From CAWEHU01 sp963808965 (GTDB lineage Bacteria; Pseudomonadota; Alphaproteobacteria; Acetobacterales; Acetobacteraceae): a stretch of 64,000 nt of DNA. Both the position numbers and the translations under genes were made by a program. The notes below the pieces were generated by a model. The model saw nothing but the letters and a program-made list of their open reading frames with translations, was not told where the DNA came from and ran no database searches. The stretch lies in NCBI GenBank assembly GCA_963808965.1, contig CAWEHU010000006.1:62001-126000 (forward strand). The letters are read 5' to 3'. Each line of letters opens with the position of its first letter. Positions within the stretch are counted from its first letter, which is position 1. Of the stretch, positions 59,251 to 64,000 are shown piece after piece.

Positions 59251-60690
59251 GGGCGCTGCCGCTTTCCATCGGCACCATCCATTTCGTCGGCATCGGCGGT
59301 ATCGGCATGTCCGGCATCGCCGAGGTTCTGCACAATCTCGGCTATTCGGTGCAGGGCAGCGACATCGTCGATTCCGCCAATGTGCGTCGCCTGCGCGAAG
59401 CCGGCATTCCCGTCTCGGTCGGCCATGATGCCGCCAATCTCGGGAGCGCCCAGGTCGTTGTCGTTTCCACCGCGGTCAAGCGCGACAACCCGGAAGTCGC
59501 TACCGCCCGGGCGCGCCTGATCCCGGTCGTCCGCCGCGCGGAAATGCTGGCCGAACTGATGCGGCTGAAATGGTCGGTCGCGGTCGGCGGCACGCACGGC
59601 AAGACCACGACGACGAGCCTGATCGCGACGGTGCTCGAAGCCGCCCATCTCGATCCCACCGTCATCAATGGCGGCATCATCAACGCCTATGGCACGAACA
59701 CCCGGCTCGGTTCGGGCGACTGGATGGTGGTCGAGGCCGACGAGAGCGACGGCAGCTTCCTGCGTCTGCCGGCGGTGATCGCGGTCGTCACCAACATGGA
59801 CGCCGAACATCTCGATCATTGGGGTACCGCGGAGGCCATGATCGCGGGCTACGATCAGTTCGTCGGCAACGTACCGTTCTACGGATTCGCCGGTACTGTG
59901 CATCGACCATCCCGAAGTGCAGCAAATGATTCCGCGCCTGTCCGATCGGCGAATCGTGACCTACGGCTTCAGCCCGCAAGCCGACGTGCGCGCCGAGCGC
60001 ATCGTCGCCGACCGGCTGGGCTCGACCTTCGAGGTGACCGTCACCGACCGGTTCCGCAACCGCTCGCGCCGCATGGGGCCGTTCCGCCTGCCGATGCTAG
60101 GCCAACACAACGTTCAGAACGCGCTCGCCGCGATCGCGGTCGGCGTGGAGATGGAGATCGACGACGGCGCGTTGCGTAGCGCCTTCGCGAGCTTCCGGGG
60201 CGTGAAGCGCCGGTTCACCAAAACGGGTGAAGCCGGCGGCATCACCGTGATCGACGACTACGGGCATCATCCGGTCGAGATCGCCGCGGTTCTCAAGGCT
60301 GCCCGCCAGGCGGGCGCGCGCGACGTTGTCGCCGTCGTCCAACCGCACCGCTTCACGCGCCTCGAATCGCTTTTCGCGGAGTTCTGCACATGCATGAACG
60401 ATGCGGGAACCGTGATCGTCGCGGACGTGTATTCCGCTGGCGAGGCGCCCATCCCGGGGGTCAACCGCGACGCGCTGGTGGACGGCTTGCGTGCGCGCGG
60501 CCATCGCAGCGTCGTGCCGCTGCCCGGGCCGGAGCATCTGGCCGAGATGGTCTACGCGATCGCGCGTCCCGGCGACTTCGTGGTCTGCCTCGGTGCCGGC
60601 AACATCACTCAATGGGCCGCGGCGCTGCCGCAGGATTTATCCGAGTTGCAGTCCGCCAACAGCCGCCGTGTGGCGGGAGCCGGATCATGA
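59247..60690 (+). CDS. murC: UDP-MurNAc:L-alanine ligase MurC (frameshifted)
   Basis: Corrected length about 480 residues. The first frame (from ATG 59247) has IHFVGIGGIGMSGIAE, VGGTHGKTTTTSLIA and VEADESDGSFLRL; the second (to 60690) has FTKTGEAGGITVIDDYGHHP and VVQPHRFTRLESLF. The frames join at 59893 if GCCGGTACTG is read as GCCGTACTG, restoring VPFYGFAVLCIDHPEVQQM. The gene is essential, so a sequence error is the likely explanation. It adds the first amino acid to UDP-MurNAc. Confidence 0.93.
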
Positions 60691-61625
60691 TGGCCGCCGA
60701 GACGATCCCGCATCTGGTCGAAACGCTCCCGCCGATACGGGGGCGCATTCAGGCCGACCCGCCGCTCGCCCCGTTCACCTGGTTCCGGGTCGGCGGTGCC
60801 GCCGAGGCCTTGGTGCGACCGGCCGACGCAGCGGATCTGGCCGATTTCTTGGGCGCGCTGCCGGACACGGTTCCAGTGCGCGTGCTCGGCGCGTGCTCGA
60901 ACCTCATCATCCGGGATGGCGGGTTGCGTGGCGTCGTGATTCGGCTGGCGCGCGGCTTCAACGGGATCGCGATCGAATCCAATGGCGTGATCGCTGGCGC
61001 CGCCGCATTGGATGCGACCGTGGCGGAGCACGCCGCGGCCGCGGGGCTCGCCGGGCTCGAATTTCTCTCGGGCATACCGGGCACGATCGGCGGCGCGGTC
61101 GCGATGAACGCTGGCGCCTATGGCGGCGAGGTGGCGGAAGTTCTGGATTGGGCGGAGTTGATTACACGATCGGGCGAGATCGTACGGCTTGCCGCGCCCG
61201 ACCTCGCCTTCGCTTACCGCCACGCCCGACTGCCTCCGGGCGGAGTCGTCGTGCGCGCGCGTTTCCGTGCCCGCCACGGCCAGCCCGCCGCGATCGCGAC
61301 GCGCATCGCCGAGATCCGCGCCACGCGCGAGGCGACTCAACCGGTGCGGGCCCGCACGGGCGGCTCCACGTTTCGCAATCCGCCGGCCATGAAGGCGTGG
61401 GAGCTGATCGAGGCTGCCGGGTGCCGTGGCCTCACGCGCGGCGGTGCGCAGGTTTCCGAGAAGCACTGCAATTTTCTCATCAACACCGGGACGGCAACGG
61501 CCGCGGATCTCGAAGGCCTCGGCGAAGAAGTGCGCCGGCGCGTTCACGCCGCCTCCGGTGTCGAACTCGAGTGGGAAATCCATCGGCTCGGCATACCAGG
61601 CGCTAAGCTGGAGGCCGTGCAATGA
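60687..61625 (+). CDS. murB: UDP-MurNAc dehydrogenase MurB
   Basis: A 312-residue FAD enzyme that reduces UDP-GlcNAc-enolpyruvate. Marks are FTWFRVGGAAEALVRPADAAD, RVLGACSNLIIRDGGLRGVVI, GLEFLSGIPGTIGGAVAMNA and TGGSTFRNP with the catalytic Ser. Two ATG codons (60687, 60690) are adjacent, and the first overlaps the murC stop as ATGA. It lacks the long E. coli-type C-terminal insertion and belongs to the shorter type II group. Confidence 0.97.
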   Translation: MMAAETIPHLVETLPPIRGRIQADPPLAPFTWFRVGGAAEALVRPADAADLADFLGALPDTVPVRVLGACSNLIIRDGGLRGVVIRLARGFNGIAIESNGVIAGAAALDATVAEHAAAAGLAGLEFLSGIPGTIGGAVAMNAGAYGGEVAEVLDWAELITRSGEIVRLAAPDLAFAYRHARLPPGGVVVRARFRARHGQPAAIATRIAEIRATREATQPVRARTGGSTFRNPPAMKAWELIEAAGCRGLTRGGAQVSEKHCNFLINTGTATAADLEGLGEEVRRRVHAASGVELEWEIHRLGIPGAKLEAVQ

Positions 61626-62539
61626 CCCGCGTGGCGGTTTTGTACGGCGGGATTTCCGCCGAGCGGGAGGTGAGTCTTTCGTCCGGCCGCCAAGTGATCG
61701 CCGCGTTGAATGCGGCGGGATTCGAGGTGCTGCCGATCGACGTGGGCGCCAACCTCGAAGCGGTCATCGGCGCGCTCGATCCGAAGCCGGACGTGGTGTT
61801 CAACGCGCTGCACGGCCGCTTCGGAGAGGATGGCGCGATCCAGGGCGTGCTCGACTGGCTTGGCATCCCTTACACGCATTCGGGCGTTCGCGCGTCGGCG
61901 CTGGCGATGGACAAGGCGGCGGCAAGGGCCATTTTCGCCGCCGCGGGCCTCCCGGTCGCGCATGGCCGCGTCGTCGAGATCGACGAGCTCGAAGCCGCCG
62001 ACCCGATTCCGCCCCCCTACGTCGTGAAGCCGCTGAACGAAGGCTCCTCGGTTGGGGTGGAGATCATCGGCCCTGGCGACAACCGCCGCGCAGAGGTGGC
62101 GCGCGGCTGGCGCTACAACGGTGCGGCGCTGGTCGAGGAATACGTTCCCGGCCGGGAGCTGACCGTCGGGGTGATGGGAGATCGCGCGCTTGCCGTGACC
62201 GAGATCGTCGCGAGCCAAAGCTTCTATGATTACGAGTTGAAATATGCCGAGGGCGGATCGCGCCACGTGATCCCGGCCGTCGTTCATCCCGAGACTTACG
62301 CTGCCGCGATGAGCATCGCGCTCGCCGCGCATCGCGCGCTCGGTTGCCGCGGCGCGTCGCGAGCGGATTTCCGCTATGACGATACCGCAGCAAGCCCAGG
62401 CCGCCTCGTGCTGCTCGAAGTGAACACACAGCCGGGCCTAACTCCTACGTCGCTGCTTCCGGAGCAGGCAGCGCATGTCGGCATGAGCTTTACGGATCTC
62501 TGCGCCTGGATGGTGGAGAATGCCGCATGTCGCGCATAG
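61622..62539 (+). CDS. ddl: D-alanine--D-alanine ligase
   Basis: A 305-residue ATP-grasp ligase. The N-terminal VAVLYGGISAEREVSLSSG, VFNALHGRFGEDGAIQGVLD and GIPYTHSGVRASALAMDKAA are followed by PYVVKPLNEGSSVGVEII and the C-terminal LLEVNTQPGLTPTSLLPEQA. It makes the dipeptide used by MurF. It overlaps murB by four bases and ftsQ by thirteen. Confidence 0.97.
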   Translation: MTRVAVLYGGISAEREVSLSSGRQVIAALNAAGFEVLPIDVGANLEAVIGALDPKPDVVFNALHGRFGEDGAIQGVLDWLGIPYTHSGVRASALAMDKAAARAIFAAAGLPVAHGRVVEIDELEAADPIPPPYVVKPLNEGSSVGVEIIGPGDNRRAEVARGWRYNGAALVEEYVPGRELTVGVMGDRALAVTEIVASQSFYDYELKYAEGGSRHVIPAVVHPETYAAAMSIALAAHRALGCRGASRADFRYDDTAASPGRLVLLEVNTQPGLTPTSLLPEQAAHVGMSFTDLCAWMVENAACRA

Positions 62540-63417
62540 CGCGTCTCCCCCGCAACAGCGTCAAGGACCGGCCCGCCCGTCTCAAGCTGCTGCTTCGCCG
62601 GCAAAGGTGGTTGCTGCGGCCGGCCGCATGGGCCGCGTTCGGGCTGGTCGCGGTGGTGCTGGTTGCCTTCCTCGTACACTCAAAGGGACCGGGAAGCACG
62701 CTCGCCACCGGGCGCGAGCGGTTCGGCAACGCAACCGCCGTCATGGGATTGCGCGTGCAGAACATCGTCATCGAAGGCCGTGCGAATACGCCCGAGCCGT
62801 TGCTGCGCGCGGCTATCGGGGTGACGACGGGCCAGCCGATTCTGGGATTCTCGGTCGCCGACGCGCGCGCCCGTATCGAGACACTGTCCTGGGTCGAGCA
62901 CGCCACCGTTGAGCGAAAGCTGCCCAGCACGATCACCGTGAACCTCGTGGAGAGGCGGCCGTTCGCGATCTGGCAAAATCTCGGAAAGTTCGTGCTGATC
63001 GACCGCAGCGGCCAGATCGTCGCGGATCAGGACGTGGCGCAGTTCAGCAAACTGCCGCTCGTCGTCGGCCCCGGCGCCCCGGCCGGCGCGGCGGTGCTGA
63101 TCGACGCCCTGGCGGACCGGCCGGCGCTCCAGGCGCATGTCGTCGCCGCGGTGCGCATCGGCGAGCGGCGCTGGAATCTGCGGCTCGATAGCGGCACGGA
63201 TGTGCTGTTGCCGGAAGGCGCCGAAGCCGCCGCGATCGAACGTCTCATGGCGCTGCAAAAGGATCACGCACTGATCGACCGTCCGCTACAGGTCGTCGAC
63301 ATGCGCCTGCCGGATAGACTGGTCGTGCGCCCGATGCCCGAGCCGCACGCGCCTGACGGGGCGGCGCCGAATGCGCCGCACGGGGCGCCGTTGCCAACAA
63401 CGAAGAAGCCGACGTGA
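62527..63417 (+). CDS. ftsQ: cell division protein FtsQ
   Basis: A 296-residue bitopic divisome protein. A basic cytoplasmic head, one transmembrane helix (AFGLVAVVLVAFLVHS), the POTRA domain (LRVQNIVIEGRANTPEPLLRAAIG, ARIETLSWVEHATVERKLP) and the beta domain (VNLVERRPFAIWQNLGKFVLID) are clear. A Pro/Ala-rich tail ends it. It links FtsL/B and late division proteins to the septum. The start lies 13 bases inside ddl. Confidence 0.95.
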   Translation: MSRIARLPRNSVKDRPARLKLLLRRQRWLLRPAAWAAFGLVAVVLVAFLVHSKGPGSTLATGRERFGNATAVMGLRVQNIVIEGRANTPEPLLRAAIGVTTGQPILGFSVADARARIETLSWVEHATVERKLPSTITVNLVERRPFAIWQNLGKFVLIDRSGQIVADQDVAQFSKLPLVVGPGAPAGAAVLIDALADRPALQAHVVAAVRIGERRWNLRLDSGTDVLLPEGAEAAAIERLMALQKDHALIDRPLQVVDMRLPDRLVVRPMPEPHAPDGAAPNAPHGAPLPTTKKPT

Positions 63418-63430
63418 GCGGAGCAGTCCG

Positions 63431-64000
63431 GTGAACGATATGTCCCGCCGCGTGCTTCCGCCTCCGTCCTCCGGCCCGGAAGAACCGTCGCGCCCGCGCA
63501 ATCCCCGCACCGGCCCATTCGGCGTGCTCGACATCGGCACGACGAAGATCGTCTGCCTTATCGGCCGCACCGAGAGCGACGGCACCCTGCGCGTGCTCGG
63601 CTTTGGCTGGCACCGAGGCCGCGGCGTGCGCGGCGGAGCCATCACCGATCTCGACGAAGCGGAGCGCGCCATCCGCGCCTGCGTCGGGCAGGCCGAGGAC
63701 ATGGCCGACACCCGGCTTCGTGCCGTGACGGTCAATCTCACCTGCGGCCAGCCGGAGAGCCGCCTCTTCAACGTGCAATGGCCGGTCGGCGGCCGCGCGG
63801 TAGACGATCACGACGTCCGCCGTGTCGTGCACGAGAGCCGTGCGCGTGCTGCCGAAGGTGGGCGCGAAACGATCCATGCGCTGCCCCTCACATTCTCTGT
63901 CGATGACATGGCGGGAGTTGCCGATCCGCGCGGTCTGCACTGCACGACCCTGAACGCAAGACTCCATATCATCGACGCCGCCTCCACCGCACTGCGTTCG
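63431..64000 (+). CDS. ftsA: cell division protein FtsA, partial
   Basis: The first 190 residues of FtsA, cut by the window end. GTG 63431 is preceded by GGAG; an in-frame ATG at 63440 is the alternative. Domain 1A begins with FGVLDIGTTKIVCLIGRTES, then WHRGRGVRGGAITDLDEAERAIR and LTCGQPESRLFNV in domain 1C. FtsA is an actin-like membrane tether for FtsZ; ftsZ is expected just beyond the window. Confidence 0.95.
   Translation, partial: MNDMSRRVLPPPSSGPEEPSRPRNPRTGPFGVLDIGTTKIVCLIGRTESDGTLRVLGFGWHRGRGVRGGAITDLDEAERAIRACVGQAEDMADTRLRAVTVNLTCGQPESRLFNVQWPVGGRAVDDHDVRRVVHESRARAAEGGRETIHALPLTFSVDDMAGVADPRGLHCTTLNARLHIIDAASTALRS

Overview
The window is high-GC alphaproteobacterial chromosome, most like the Acetobacteraceae/Rhodospirillales. 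Supporting signs are the rluD-rpoH pairing with a small membrane protein beside rluD, a motB-motA stator pair, an ATP-dependent 5-oxoprolinase, and a complete division and cell-wall (dcw) cluster in the order mraZ-rsmH-ftsL-ftsI-murE-murF-mraY-murD-ftsW-murG-murC-murB-ddl-ftsQ-ftsA. The family placement is inference. I see no rRNA, CRISPR array, prophage or intact insertion sequence.

Layout. 1-2.4 kb: a YdcF-like membrane protein cut by the window edge, a small membrane protein, a sugar-nucleotide epimerase and tRNA-Glu(CUC). 2.4-7.4 kb: a small membrane protein divergent from rluD, then rpoH behind a near-consensus promoter and a long leader, then a membrane-anchored pseudokinase with a membrane partner. 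7.5-14 kb: a minus-strand acyl-CoA cluster (carboxylase beta and alpha subunits of methylcrotonyl type, acyl-CoA synthetase, branched-chain-amino-acid-type binding protein). 14.1-18 kb: alkA, an enoyl-CoA hydratase and two coupled unknown proteins. 18-19.5 kb: a lower-GC patch with a lone PEP-CTERM protein and a truncated nucleotidyltransferase-fold gene with its small partner. 19.7-25.4 kb: motB-motA, two glycosyltransferases for lipid-linked sugars, and thyX. 25.4-26.3 kb: a low-GC overlapping pair ending in an HTH regulator. 26.4-30.8 kb: an L-rhamnonate catabolic and transport unit with a divergent PfkB kinase. 30.8-36 kb: Mrp/ApbC, then hflK-hflC-degP. 36-43.6 kb: a thioredoxin-reductase-like flavoprotein, a large AsmA protein and 5-oxoprolinase. 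43.7-46.4 kb: djlA, an amidase, a GYD-domain protein and an unknown. 46.5-64 kb: RNase P RNA, then the dcw cluster, controlled by four MraZ boxes and almost entirely coupled by 1-13 base overlaps.

Two things cut across the window. First, at least ten otherwise normal genes, including the essential ftsI and murC, carry one- or two-base indels that break their frames. Several of these lie at the tetranucleotide GTAC, and this looks like systematic sequence error rather than decay. Second, murD carries an in-frame palindromic repeat element directly behind its start codon.
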